NCBI RefSeq assembly: GCF_024055605.1
Contig: NZ_JAMXLX010000007.1
Location: forward strand, 62,001-126,000
DNA: 64,000 bases
DNA from: Ciceribacter sichuanensis
Lineage (GTDB): Bacteria > Pseudomonadota > Alphaproteobacteria > Rhizobiales > Rhizobiaceae
Direction: 5' to 3'
Under the pieces are notes generated by a model that saw only the letters and a list, made by a program, of their open reading frames with translations, searched no databases and was not told the origin of the DNA. How positions within the stretch are numbered: the first letter of the stretch is position 1; every line of letters begins with the position of its first letter. The position numbers and the translations under genes were made by a program. Of this stretch, positions 9,008 to 18,165 are shown piece by piece.

Positions 9008-9990
9008 CAGCGCCGAGCCTCCAGAAGCTGGTCACGCACGGGAAGGAGCATGAGATTGATGATGACGAGCGTGCCGATCAGCACCAGGAAGGCGGCGGCA
9101 GCGCCATAGGCGAGCTGGAAGTCATTGAAGGCGAGCTTGTAGATGTAGAGGCTGATCGTCTCTGTCGCCGAACCCGGTCCGCCACGCGTCAGCATGAATA
9201 CCTCGTCGAACAACTTGATGACCTCCATCGCCCGGATCACGAAAGCGACAATGATCACCGGCTTGAGCATCGGCAGAACCACCTGCCAGAATACCTGCCG
9301 GGGCGAGGCGCCGAGAATGACGGCGGCGCGCACGGGATTTTCCGGAACGGCGTTGAGGCCCGAGAGCAGGATCAGGAAGAAAAGCGGCGTCCAGTGCCAG
9401 ACTTCGGTGATGATGACGGTCGCAATCGCGAACGGCGCGCTGCGAAACCATTCCGGCATGGCGCCCGGACCGGCGATCAGGGCGATGACCTGATTGATCG
9501 GGCCATTCGACTGGAACAGCATCCAGAAGGTATAGCCTACCACGACGGGCAGGATCATCATCGGCGTCAGAAAGGCGGAAAAAAGCACCGCCTTGCCGCG
9601 AAACTCTCGCAAGAAGAGAACCGCGAGCCCAAGGCCGAGCGTGAACTCCAGCATCAGACAGACTGCCGAAAGCAACACCGTGCGGATGACCGCCTCGATG
9701 AAGCGGCTGTCGTAGACCAGCAGCTCATAATAGTTCTCCAGCCCGACGAAATAAGCCTCCGCCAGCGAGCCGCGTGTGGGCGACCAGTCGGTGAAGCTCA
9801 TGTAGAGCGCGACGAGCAATGGCATGACCAGAACGACCAGCGAGACGATCTGGCCGGGCACGGCGAAGAAACGGGCCGGCCCGAGATTGCCGACCGCCTT
9901 CGCCGGCGGTGCTGCTGCGACAGGCCTGGCCTCATTGCCCACCGTCGCCATATCCGCCCCGTCCGTATTCGGGGTTACGTGAAGATTCAT
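9007..9990 (-). CDS. ABC importer permease (MalF-like)
   Basis: Inner-membrane permease of 327 residues with six to seven helices and the EAA loop (RAAVILGASPRQVFWQVVLP). The longest frame begins further upstream at 10167, but that extension is arginine-rich and lies over the intercistronic hairpins. The ATG at 9990 has an AGAGG site and gives a normal cytoplasmic N-terminus of about 45 residues before the first helix. It pairs with the MalG-like subunit immediately downstream. Confidence 0.9.
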   Translation of the reverse strand: MNLHVTPNTDGADMATVGNEARPVAAAPPAKAVGNLGPARFFAVPGQIVSLVVLVMPLLVALYMSFTDWSPTRGSLAEAYFVGLENYYELLVYDSRFIEAVIRTVLLSAVCLMLEFTLGLGLAVLFLREFRGKAVLFSAFLTPMMILPVVVGYTFWMLFQSNGPINQVIALIAGPGAMPEWFRSAPFAIATVIITEVWHWTPLFFLILLSGLNAVPENPVRAAVILGASPRQVFWQVVLPMLKPVIIVAFVIRAMEVIKLFDEVFMLTRGGPGSATETISLYIYKLAFNDFQLAYGAAAAFLVLIGTLVIINLMLLPVRDQLLEARR

Positions 9991-10039
9991 CCCTGACCTC
10001 TTCTTGGTCCGACGATCCAGTCGCCGGAGCAGTCCAGAA

Positions 10040-10085
10040 CCCCGCCATTCGGGGAGAGACCCGGCGGCAGCGAGATGCCGCCGGG
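10040..10085. repeat. Intercistronic hairpins after the solute-binding-protein gene
   Basis: A 5-bp stem (10040-10044 with 10050-10054) is followed by a perfect 10-bp stem (10060-10069 with 10076-10085, 6-base loop). There is no T tract. Such stems after a binding-protein gene commonly protect its 3' end and keep the binding protein in excess over the membrane subunits. The same arrangement occurs at the second binding-protein operon (60206-60227). Confidence 0.65.
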
Positions 10086-10102
10086 ATGGGCAAGCCGAGA
10101 GA

Positions 10103-11671
10103 TCAGCCCCACTTGTCGGCGCCGCTGGCCTTCTTGATCGGCTCGGCGAGGTTCTTGGTGAGGGCAAGCCAGGATTTCTGGACCTTTTCCTTGCCGACGC
10201 GGCGGGTGATGCGTTCGAAGGAGCGCGAGGCGTCGTCGAGGGCCTGCTGCGGCTTTTTCTCGCCGGTCATGCAGGCATGGATCTCCTTGTCGAGGGCATC
10301 CTGGTATTCGAAGCCCCCCGGCAGGCAGAAGTCCGGAACCGTGTTAACCATGTTGTTGTACAGCGTATCGAGATAGGGTGCCGTGTAGGTGTCCAGCATC
10401 CGTTCCGAAGGCTGCTTCATGTGGTTGACGCGGTAGGGATCCGAATAGCCGCCGAGATAGGGAATGGCGTCCATCGAGATCGTCGGCGACGTCATCCACT
10501 GGGCATAGGCATAAGCCAGTTCCGGATTGGCCGAATATTTCGACACGGCATAACCGTACCCCCAGCAGAACATGCCGGCATAAAGCAGCGTGCCGTCCTT
10601 CAGCTTGTCGGCGGGCATGACGGTTGCGGCGATCTTGCCGGACGTCGCCGGTCCGGTGGACGGGGCTTTCGAATACTTGAAGCCCGAGGGCCAGCAGATA
10701 TTCATGAAGCCCTCGCCGCGGCCGAAAGCGTTGTAGTTGGAGGACCAGGTGAAGCTGAAGGCGTCGGGATGCAGGAACTCGTTCATCTTCAGCATGTCTT
10801 CAAGCGCCGCCAGACCTTCTTCGGAATTGAAGGTCGGGTTCATCTCGTTGTCGAAGTAGAGACGTCCCTTCGAAATCAGGCGCTGCATGAACATCCACTT
10901 CACATAGTAGCGCGAGCGGTATTCGAGGCTTCCGTAAAAGTTGTTGGCCGGATCGTGCATGAACGAAGCGATGTCGTGGTACTCGCTCCAGGTCTTCGGC
11001 GTCGAGAGCGCGTAGCCGAACTTGTCGGAGAAGGCCTTCGCCTTGTCGGAATTCTCGATGTAGTCGCTGCGGCAGAGAAGCGTGATCTGGTCACCATCGT
11101 TCAGGAGGCCCGCCACACGGCCGTTGTAGAGCTGCGCATGGTGGCTGGCGGGGAAGACGACTCCGTAGTCCGGATTGAAGATTTCCGGATCGTGCTTTTC
11201 GACCCAGTCGGTGAGGTCGTAGATGACGCCACTGTCGATCCAGTCCGGATAGGACATGGCGGTCGGCATCATCACGTCATAGCTGCCGGTCTTGGCGACG
11301 GCTTCCTGCATGCCCTTGGTGTGGACCACTTCGTCCGGCTCTTCGATAAAGATAAGGTCGATGCCGAGTTCGCTTTTCCACTTGTCGACATAGGGCGTCA
11401 TGTTGCCGATGGATCCCGTCGGAATGAGCAGCGTCAGGCTCTTCTTGGTCGCCTTTGCCGCGGCCTCCTTGGCGAGCGCCCAGGCACGCTCCTCGGCACC
11501 ACCGATGGCGGCAAAGGCCTTGCGGGCGCCGAGCGGCGACAGCATGACCGTGTTCGCCACCATGGCAGACACACCAAGAGCACTCATCCGCTGCAGAAAG
11601 CCACGTCGGCTCATCTGAGCTGCGTCGAACCCATCAAGCGTGGATTCAATCCGTTCTTTGTTCTTTTGCAT
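10103..11671 (-). CDS. Tat-exported ABC solute-binding protein
   Basis: Periplasmic binding protein of 522 residues, long for CUT1 proteins (often about 430) and closer to GlpV-sized ones. The start at 11671 has an AGAGGG site. A twin-arginine signal is visible (SRRGFLQ at about residue 21, then a hydrophobic stretch ending ARKAFA), so the protein is probably exported folded. It is first in its operon and followed by hairpins and two permeases. The substrate is unknown. The downstream ligase, amidase, ferredoxin and SHMT genes suggest an N-containing, possibly methylated, compound rather than a simple sugar. Confidence 0.9.
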   Translation of the reverse strand: MQKNKERIESTLDGFDAAQMSRRGFLQRMSALGVSAMVANTVMLSPLGARKAFAAIGGAEERAWALAKEAAAKATKKSLTLLIPTGSIGNMTPYVDKWKSELGIDLIFIEEPDEVVHTKGMQEAVAKTGSYDVMMPTAMSYPDWIDSGVIYDLTDWVEKHDPEIFNPDYGVVFPASHHAQLYNGRVAGLLNDGDQITLLCRSDYIENSDKAKAFSDKFGYALSTPKTWSEYHDIASFMHDPANNFYGSLEYRSRYYVKWMFMQRLISKGRLYFDNEMNPTFNSEEGLAALEDMLKMNEFLHPDAFSFTWSSNYNAFGRGEGFMNICWPSGFKYSKAPSTGPATSGKIAATVMPADKLKDGTLLYAGMFCWGYGYAVSKYSANPELAYAYAQWMTSPTISMDAIPYLGGYSDPYRVNHMKQPSERMLDTYTAPYLDTLYNNMVNTVPDFCLPGGFEYQDALDKEIHACMTGEKKPQQALDDASRSFERITRRVGKEKVQKSWLALTKNLAEPIKKASGADKWG

Positions 11672-11710
11672 TTTTCCCTCTGGAGTATATTGCCAAGGTG
11701 AACTCAGCAT

Positions 11711-11955
11711 AAGAATTTACCGGTACTATACACGCATAAACAAAGAAGTATATTATCGTGAATAGCTCGAATTCACGAATTACAACCAACAGATACTTTG
11801 TTGTGCGCTGCACCATTCTTTTGGTGTATTTGCATTTTCACGATATCTGCGCGACAATTGCGGTGTTAGTGCCATTTTGGAAAATTTGTCTGGTACCAAT
11901 TCCCGGTACCGGTCCAGTCCTGTTCCTGCCGACCAAACCCCATGAGGGAGCGTAA
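11711..11955. promoter_or_regulatory. Divergent promoter/operator region of the transporter operon and its MocR gene
   Basis: AT-rich 245-base gap between opposite transcripts. It contains three related CGGTAC elements: CCGGTAC at 11720-11726, GGTACC at 11892-11897 and the 10-base palindrome CCGGTACCGG at 11903-11912. It also holds a perfect 7-bp inverted repeat (11757-11763 with 11771-11777). MocR regulators typically bind repeated half-sites in such divergent regions, so the GGTACC elements next to the regulator start are the best operator candidates. This assignment is inferred. Confidence 0.55.
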
Positions 11956-13464
11956 ATGCCCAAGACAGCAATCACCGGTTCCCTGGTGACGGTGGAATTC
12001 GACAAGTCGGCGGATATGCCCATCTATCGCCAGATCACCGAGTGGATGAAAACCGCAATCCTAAGCGGTCGACTGGCTGCGGGAACGAAACTCCCCTCGA
12101 CGCGCATCCTGGCTGACGAGCTTGGCGTTTCCCGCAATACCGTCGTGCAGGTGTTTGAGATGCTGACGGAAGAAGGGCTGCTTTCGAGCCGGGTGGGGGC
12201 CGGCACCTTCGTCTCCGACATCATTCAGGACCAGACGATCATCGAGCCTGATACGCCGATCGAACCTGCGAGCCGCGCGGGAGGCTACCCGTTCCGCTCG
12301 CTTTCCCGGCGCGGCAAGAGCCTCGTCGTCTCGGCGACGGGAGAGTTTTCGGAACGACCGACGCCCTTCATGCCGGACCTGCCGGACCTGCGCGAATTTC
12401 CGATCCGCACGTGGATGCGCCTGCTGAACGAAACCTCCGGCCGCCTGACAGGACAGATCCTCGCGGAATCCTCGAACGCCGGCTACGAACCGCTGCGGCG
12501 TGCCATCGCCCAGCACCTGAACGCATCGAGGGGCATGCACTGCAACTACCAGCAGGTCATCGTCACCACCGGTTCGCAGCAGGGCCTGGATCTTATCTGT
12601 CGTATGTTGCTCGACGCCGGAGATCCCGTCTGGCTGGAGGAGCCGGGCTATGTCGGCGCCCGCTCGATCATTCGCGCCAATGGCGGTTTCGTCTGTCCGG
12701 TCCCCGTTGACGAAAGCGGGGCGAAATTCGACGAAGCCATGCAAACCCATCCCGTGCCCAGGCTGATCTTCACCTCGTCGTCCCGCCACTACCCCCTTGG
12801 CGGCCAGCTCGATCAGGAGCGGCGCGAGGAACTGGTGCGGATCGCGGCGCGCAACGGCACCTGGATCGTCGAGGACGACTACGACAACGAGTTCATCTAC
12901 AACGGCAACAGCCTGCGCTCGATCTTCGCCATGGATGGCGAACAGCGCACGATCTACATGGGCACCTTCTCGAAGACCCTGCTGCCGTCCTTCAGGCTCG
13001 GCTATATCGTGGTCCCCCTCGATCTGAGCGAGCACTTCGCCAAGGCGCGCGCCGTCGTTGACCGGCACGCCTCGCTGATCGAGCAGATGGTCCTGTCGGA
13101 ATTCATGTTGCGCGGGCTTTTCGTGTCGCATATCCGCCGGATGCGCAATCTCTATCAGGCGCGTCGCCAGCAACTGACGACTGGCCTTGAAGATATCTTC
13201 GGGAAGGACTGTTACATGTCGGCGCCCGACAGCGGCACGCATGTCATCCTGCCGCTGATCAAGGGAGCCGACGATCGGGCCGTTGCCAGCCGGGCTCTGG
13301 AAAAGGGCCTCGTTTTGAGACCGCTGTCTCCCTACTACATGACGGAAGAGCGCAGGAATGGCCTGCTTGTCGGTTTCTCCGCCTTCAACGAGGACGAAAT
13401 CCGCCGAGGCCTTGGCAATCTCGACCTTCTGCGCGGTGAAATCGTCCCGAAACTTGGAATGTGA
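11956..13464 (+). CDS. MocR-family regulator (GntR DNA-binding domain fused to aminotransferase fold)
   Basis: Transcription factor of 502 residues. A winged helix-turn-helix occupies about residues 20-90 (LPSTRILADELGVSRNTV), followed by a fold-type I aminotransferase domain with the PLP lysine K340 in TFSKTLLPSFRLGY. The ATG at 11956 has a GGGAG site. MocR proteins usually sense PLP-linked amino compounds and control a divergent operon. Here that operon encodes a transporter, a GS-like ligase and SHMT, which fits an amine or amino-acid inducer. It probably represses or activates from the GGTACC elements in the preceding gap and may autoregulate. Confidence 0.93.
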   Translation: MPKTAITGSLVTVEFDKSADMPIYRQITEWMKTAILSGRLAAGTKLPSTRILADELGVSRNTVVQVFEMLTEEGLLSSRVGAGTFVSDIIQDQTIIEPDTPIEPASRAGGYPFRSLSRRGKSLVVSATGEFSERPTPFMPDLPDLREFPIRTWMRLLNETSGRLTGQILAESSNAGYEPLRRAIAQHLNASRGMHCNYQQVIVTTGSQQGLDLICRMLLDAGDPVWLEEPGYVGARSIIRANGGFVCPVPVDESGAKFDEAMQTHPVPRLIFTSSSRHYPLGGQLDQERREELVRIAARNGTWIVEDDYDNEFIYNGNSLRSIFAMDGEQRTIYMGTFSKTLLPSFRLGYIVVPLDLSEHFAKARAVVDRHASLIEQMVLSEFMLRGLFVSHIRRMRNLYQARRQQLTTGLEDIFGKDCYMSAPDSGTHVILPLIKGADDRAVASRALEKGLVLRPLSPYYMTEERRNGLLVGFSAFNEDEIRRGLGNLDLLRGEIVPKLGM

Positions 13465-13681
13465 AACAGCCTTCACCCGCTGTCAGCAACCAAGAATTGC
13501 TGGCGCAGCACTTCCTGATCACGAAATATCATCTCCGTTCTCGCGGAATTGAAAGGGTTTTATGACAGAATCCGGTTGTCGTCTTTCGCTGGAAGCTCTA
13601 GGACCGCGATATGGTGACGGTTTCGAGCCGCGCCCAAAAGACTTCGGACATCGAAGTAGCGACGCGGAACGAAGGCAGACC

Positions 13682-14728
13682 ATGCGTTATCTGATTACCG
13701 GGACGGCGGGCTTCATTGGCTTCCATCTGGCCCGACGGCTACTTGAGGCTGGCCACAGTGTCACCGGCTTCGACGGCATGACGCCCTATTACGATGTTTC
13801 GCTGAAGCGCAAGCGCCACGGCATCCTGGAAACCTACAGGAACTTCGATCCCGTCATCGGAGCGCTGGAGGACATGGCCGCTCTCGACCGCGCCGCGGCA
13901 GTGGAGCAGCCGGACGCCATCATCCATCTCGCCGCACAGGCGGGCGTACGTTACAGCCTCGAAAACCCGCAGGCCTACGTTACCTCCAACCTCACCGGCT
14001 CGTGGACCGTGCTGGAACTCGCCAAGCGGGTTCAGCCGAAGCATCTGCTGCTTGCGTCCAGCTCCTCAATCTACGGCGCGAACGAGAAGGTGCCGTTTGC
14101 CGAGACCGATCATGCCGACGAGCCCCTGACGCTCTATGCCGCCACCAAGAAGGCAATGGAGGCGATGGGCCATTCCTACGCCCACCTCTACAAGATCCCG
14201 ACGACGGCCTTCCGTTTCTTCACGGTCTACGGCCCCTGGGGTCGGCCCGACATGGCGCTGTTCAAGTTCACCGATGCGATCCTCAACGGCCGCCCGCTGG
14301 AGATCTACGGCGAAGGCAAGATGAGCCGTGATTTCACCTATATCGACGATCTCGTGGAATCGATCGTCCGGCTGGTCGACGTCGTACCGGCCGAGGAGAA
14401 CCGCGTGACGGTTCCCGGCGTTGAAGACACGCTATCCCGGCACGCACCGTACCGCATCGTCAACATCGGAGGCGGCCAGCCGATAGAGCTGATCCGTTTT
14501 GTCGAGACCGTGGAAGCCGCCGTCGGAGAACCCGCCCTCCGCCGCATGCTGCCGATGCAGAAGGGCGACGTGCCCCGTACATTTGCCCTTCCCGACCTCC
14601 TGCATGCCCTGACCGGCTACAAACCCGATACGCCCGTCGAAAAAGGCGTTCTGGAATTCGTCCATTGGTACAGGGAATGGAAACGAGAGAGCGCAGTTGC
14701 CGAACAACTCCCGGAGACAGTGTCCTAG
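13682..14728 (+). CDS. NAD-dependent nucleotide-sugar epimerase (UDP-glucuronate 4-epimerase-like)
   Basis: Short-chain dehydrogenase-type epimerase of 348 residues. It has the NAD motif GTAGFIG (7-13) and the catalytic Y152-x3-K156. The segment [19 protein letters not shown] followed by DFTYIDD is characteristic of UDP-glucuronate 4-epimerases that make UDP-galacturonate for rhizobial surface sugars. A longer frame opens at 13562, but the ATG at 13682 has a GAAGG site and starts directly at the Rossmann strand. Together with the nucleotide-sugar dehydrogenase at 34728 it would supply uronic-acid sugars for the glycan locus. Confidence 0.87.
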   Translation: MRYLITGTAGFIGFHLARRLLEAGHSVTGFDGMTPYYDVSLKRKRHGILETYRNFDPVIGALEDMAALDRAAAVEQPDAIIHLAAQAGVRYSLENPQAYVTSNLTGSWTVLELAKRVQPKHLLLASSSSIYGANEKVPFAETDHADEPLTLYAATKKAMEAMGHSYAHLYKIPTTAFRFFTVYGPWGRPDMALFKFTDAILNGRPLEIYGEGKMSRDFTYIDDLVESIVRLVDVVPAEENRVTVPGVEDTLSRHAPYRIVNIGGGQPIELIRFVETVEAAVGEPALRRMLPMQKGDVPRTFALPDLLHALTGYKPDTPVEKGVLEFVHWYREWKRESAVAEQLPETVS

Positions 14729-14769
14729 GCCGCACAAACGAAGCCTGAACGCCTGTCTTGCGGGGGCTT

Positions 14770-14798
14770 TTGACAATACATAAGTACGGGATTAAAAA
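14770..14798 (+). promoter_or_regulatory. Predicted sigma-70-type promoter before the ABC-like/cyclase gene set
   Basis: TTGACA at 14770-14775 is a perfect -35 box. Seventeen bases later TAAAAA (14793-14798) matches the -10 consensus in four of six positions. Transcription would start near 14805. That leaves almost no leader for the GTG at 14807 and favours the ATG at 14834 as the start of the next gene. Confidence 0.55.
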
Positions 14799-14833
14799 TC
14801 CGATTTGTGCTCGATCAGGCCAGCCCCGCCCCT

Positions 14834-17557
14834 ATGGAAAAAAGTCTTTCCCGATACATCTGGAAGCACACTTGGCATCAGCAAGTCATTATTCTTCTGA
14901 TCGTCGCAGTGTCGATGATCCCCTATTTCATATCGCTGGATCTGCCTAAGCAGATCATCAACGGTCCTATCCAGGGCGAAGGTTTTTCGACACCGGATGC
15001 GATCCAGCCCTTCTTCGAGCTTGGCTTCGACATGCCGCTCGTGGGCTATGTGGAGCTCTACGCCGGCTATCCGCTCGACCGCCTGTCCATGCTGATGGCC
15101 CTCAGCGTCGAGTTTCTGGTACTCGTCGTCATCAACAACGCCTTCAAATACGTCATCAACACCTATAAGGGCCGCCTTGGCGAGCGCCTGCTGCGCCGGA
15201 TCCGCTTCCAGCTCATCGACCGGCTTCTCCGTTTTCCGCCGATCTATTTCAAGAAGACGAAGAGCGCTGAAGTCGCCAGCATGATCAAGGACGAGGTGGA
15301 GCCGCTCGGCGGCTTCGCCGGCGACGCCTTCGTTCAGCCGGCTCTGCTGGGCGGCCAGGTGATTGCGGCTCTCGCCTTCATTCTGGCGCAGAATCTCTGG
15401 CTCGGCCTTATCGCCGCCTTCATGGCGCTTCTGCAGATCGGCATCATTCCGCGCATGCGACGGCGGCTGATCCGCCTCGGTCGCGAACGTCAGATCACCG
15501 CTCGCCGTCTCGCAGGCCGTGTTAGCGAGATGGTGGACGGCATGCCGACCATCCACGCCTACGATACCTCGAACTATGAGCGCGCCGACATGGCTCGCCG
15601 CCTCGGAGAGATCTTCGCGATCCGCTACGATCTCTACCAGTGGAAGTTCATGGTGAAGTTCATCAACAACTTCCTGGCCCAGATCACACCTTTCCTGTTC
15701 TACAGTATCGGCGGCTATCTGACGCTACGCGGCCATCTCGACGTCGGCCAGCTCGTTGCCGTCATCAACGCCTACAAGGAACTTCCTAGTCCGCTCAAGG
15801 ACCTGATCGACTGGGATCAGGCAAGGCAGGACGTTCAGGTCAAGTTCGAGCAGGTCGTCGAGCAGTTCCAGTCGGATAGCATCCTCGAACCCGAGATCCA
15901 GCAGATCTACACCGGGGTTCCTTCGCCCCTGCCCGGCCCGATTGCCGCGATCAATCTGGCGATCGACGACGACAGCGGCGGCCGCATAGTCGACCATGTT
16001 TCGCTGCATGTCGATTCCGGCCAGACCATCGCCTTCCTTGATGCGAACGGCAGTGCAGGCAGCATGATAGCGGACGCGATCGGTCGCGCAGTATGGCCGA
16101 CGACCGGCAAGGTCGCCGCAGGCGATATCGACCTTCGCGAACTGCCGGAATCCGTGACCGGTCGCCGGATCAGCTACGTGTCCGCAGAAAGCTACTTCTT
16201 CCATGGAAGCCTGAAGGACAACCTGCTTTACGGCCTGAAGCACGCGCCCCTGCGTCCGCGGGAACGTGAGGGCAAGGCGGCAACGCGCAGGCGCTGGGAA
16301 GTCAATGAAGCTCGGCTTGCCGGAAACGTCGATTTCGACATCGAAGGAGAGTGGATCAGCACCATGGCAGCAGCGGATAGCGCTGTGGACACGGATACGC
16401 TCAACACGTGGATGCTCGGCGTACTCGACACGGTTCTACTGACGGAGGATGTGCTCGACCTCGCCCTACGCAGTTCCATCGATCCGGACACCAACGCCGA
16501 AATCGCCCGTTTCGCGGTCTCCGCCCGGCAGACGCTTCGCGACGAACTCGTAAAGGCAGATATGCCGGAACTGGTGATCCCCTTCGATTTCGCAGCATAC
16601 AACACGGAAGCGACAGTCGCGGAGAACCTGTTGTTCGGCTCCCTGATCGGTGGCGACGCCGCCGCCCAGCAGATCATCGCCAGCAATTATTTCCGCTCCA
16701 TCGTCAGGGATGGCGGCCTCTCGTCTCTGCTGTTCGAAATGGGTCGTTCGGTTGCCGCAACAATCGTCGAACTGTTCGGGGACATGCAGCAGAACAATCC
16801 GCTGCTGCCGGAACTTCCTTTCATGGAAGGGCGCGAACTGCCCGATTACGCGCGCATTCTGAAAGAAATCGAAGGACGCGGCCCTGAGGACGCGAACGAG
16901 GAACAGCGCCGGGCGATCTTCCTGACAGCCTTCTCCTACGTAGAGAGCCGCTATCGCTTCGGCCTCATGACCGAAGAGATCATGCGCAAGATCGTTGAGG
17001 CACGCCAGCAGTTCCACGCCAATCTGCCGCCGGAACTTAGCGGCCTCATTGCGCGTTATGAGGCAGACGGATTCCAGTCGTCGGCGTCGCTGATCGAGAA
17101 TATCCTGTTCGGAAAGATCAGCAGAGGCCATGCCGACGCGCAGAATCGCATCGCTTCCCTGATCCGCCAAGTTGCTGAAAAGGAAGGGATATACACCGGG
17201 ATACTGGCAATCGGCCTCGACTATGACCTCGGCCCGGGAGGAAAGCGCCTGACGTTGTTGCAAAGACAGAAGCTCAACGTTGCAAGAGCGCTGATACGCC
17301 AGACGGAATACTGCATTCTCAACCAGCCTCTACCGGGCCTGAACCCGCGCCTGCAGGCACAGTTGGTGAATAATGTGATCTCGTTCTTGCGTGAAAAGTC
17401 TGAAAAGTGCACTATTGTATGGGTTCTATCAAATCCGCGGCTTTGCAAGCTTTTCGAACGGATAATGGTGTTCGATAAAGGCGGCTTGGTTGCCGACGGA
17501 ACCTACGAGACTCTGGTGGAAGAAAACGGTATAGTGAAAGAGCTGGTGACAAGGTAG
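14834..17557 (+). CDS. ABC-exporter-like membrane protein with degenerate ATPase domain
   Basis: Intact 907-residue frame. An ABC-exporter membrane domain (about residues 15-340) is followed by a nucleotide-binding-like domain in which every catalytic motif is lost. The Walker A position reads DANGSAGSM (no GKS/T), the signature region reads LTLLQRQKLNVARAL (no LSGGQ), Walker B ends ILNQPLPG where exporters have LDEATSG, and the switch histidine is absent (WVLSNPRL). The region between Q-loop and signature is enlarged by some 300 residues and holds three copies of a motif of the form SL/TV-x2-N-[LI]-L-[YF]-G (near residues 460, 595 and 754). The undamaged long frame argues against a pseudogene. 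It may be a non-transporting regulator or scaffold acting with the downstream cyclic-nucleotide genes. Confidence 0.85.
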   Translation: MEKSLSRYIWKHTWHQQVIILLIVAVSMIPYFISLDLPKQIINGPIQGEGFSTPDAIQPFFELGFDMPLVGYVELYAGYPLDRLSMLMALSVEFLVLVVINNAFKYVINTYKGRLGERLLRRIRFQLIDRLLRFPPIYFKKTKSAEVASMIKDEVEPLGGFAGDAFVQPALLGGQVIAALAFILAQNLWLGLIAAFMALLQIGIIPRMRRRLIRLGRERQITARRLAGRVSEMVDGMPTIHAYDTSNYERADMARRLGEIFAIRYDLYQWKFMVKFINNFLAQITPFLFYSIGGYLTLRGHLDVGQLVAVINAYKELPSPLKDLIDWDQARQDVQVKFEQVVEQFQSDSILEPEIQQIYTGVPSPLPGPIAAINLAIDDDSGGRIVDHVSLHVDSGQTIAFLDANGSAGSMIADAIGRAVWPTTGKVAAGDIDLRELPESVTGRRISYVSAESYFFHGSLKDNLLYGLKHAPLRPREREGKAATRRRWEVNEARLAGNVDFDIEGEWISTMAAADSAVDTDTLNTWMLGVLDTVLLTEDVLDLALRSSIDPDTNAEIARFAVSARQTLRDELVKADMPELVIPFDFAAYNTEATVAENLLFGSLIGGDAAAQQIIASNYFRSIVRDGGLSSLLFEMGRSVAATIVELFGDMQQNNPLLPELPFMEGRELPDYARILKEIEGRGPEDANEEQRRAIFLTAFSYVESRYRFGLMTEEIMRKIVEARQQFHANLPPELSGLIARYEADGFQSSASLIENILFGKISRGHADAQNRIASLIRQVAEKEGIYTGILAIGLDYDLGPGGKRLTLLQRQKLNVARALIRQTEYCILNQPLPGLNPRLQAQLVNNVISFLREKSEKCTIVWVLSNPRLCKLFERIMVFDKGGLVADGTYETLVEENGIVKELVTR

Positions 17558-17598
17558 CTTTAGGAGAAATTCTCCCAGGCTCAGTTTGGAGGTATGCG

Positions 17599-18060
17599 AT
17601 GGTCCTTATGGATGAGGTTCAATGCTTGCGCGCCCTGCCGTTCTTCGCGTCTGCGGATCCGGCCAAGCTGAAGCTTTTGGCTTTTACCTCCGACCGCATG
17701 AAGTTCGCGCCCGGCCAGGAACTGTTCCACGAGGGTGATACCGGGGATTCCGCTTTCGTTATCCTCAATGGTACTGCGGAAATCGCTGTCGATACTCCGA
17801 GCGGTGAGGTGAAGGTCGCCGAAGCCGGAAAGAATTCCATCGTCGGCGAGATCGCCATTCTCTGTGATGGCTACCGTACTGCAACTGTCAGGGCGATAAC
17901 CCCGATGGATACCTTGCGTATTGACAAGGAGACCTTCCGAAAAATGATGGCGGATTGCCCGTCGATGATGTTCGGCGTCATGCGCGTGCTTGCCACCCGC
18001 CTTCAGACGACGACGTCCGAACTGGCAGCCCAGAAAAGCCATGAAGAAGAATATGCCTGA
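17599..18060 (+). CDS. Stand-alone cyclic-nucleotide-binding domain protein
   Basis: A 153-residue protein made almost entirely of one CRP-like cNMP-binding domain. The phosphate-binding cassette is visible as GEIAILCDGYRTATVRA, with the conserved Glu and Arg that hold cAMP. There is no helix-turn-helix, so it is not a transcription factor. The start at 17599 has a strong GGAGG. It follows the ABC-like gene by 41 bases and lies upstream of an adenylate cyclase, so it probably reports cAMP to a protein partner. The degenerate ABC-like protein is the obvious candidate. Confidence 0.9.
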   Translation: MVLMDEVQCLRALPFFASADPAKLKLLAFTSDRMKFAPGQELFHEGDTGDSAFVILNGTAEIAVDTPSGEVKVAEAGKNSIVGEIAILCDGYRTATVRAITPMDTLRIDKETFRKMMADCPSMMFGVMRVLATRLQTTTSELAAQKSHEEEYA

Positions 18061-18165
18061 CCGATCGGGACAAGCCCGGCGGCCACACAGGCGCGCTTGA
18101 GGCTTTGTCCGGTGGATAGCAGAACGCAGGATTTCCCAAGCCAACCGGCCACCGTAACCGACAGG

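Noticed and set aside
12061..13476. Minus-strand frame of 471 codons opposite the MocR gene
   Set aside because: The plus strand encodes a full GntR-aminotransferase protein with its PLP lysine; the antisense frame has no motif.
14834..17557. Reading the ABC-like gene as a decaying pseudogene
   Set aside because: The 907-codon frame is uninterrupted, has a promoter, and sits in an ordered operon; motif loss is complete and consistent rather than scattered stops or frameshifts.
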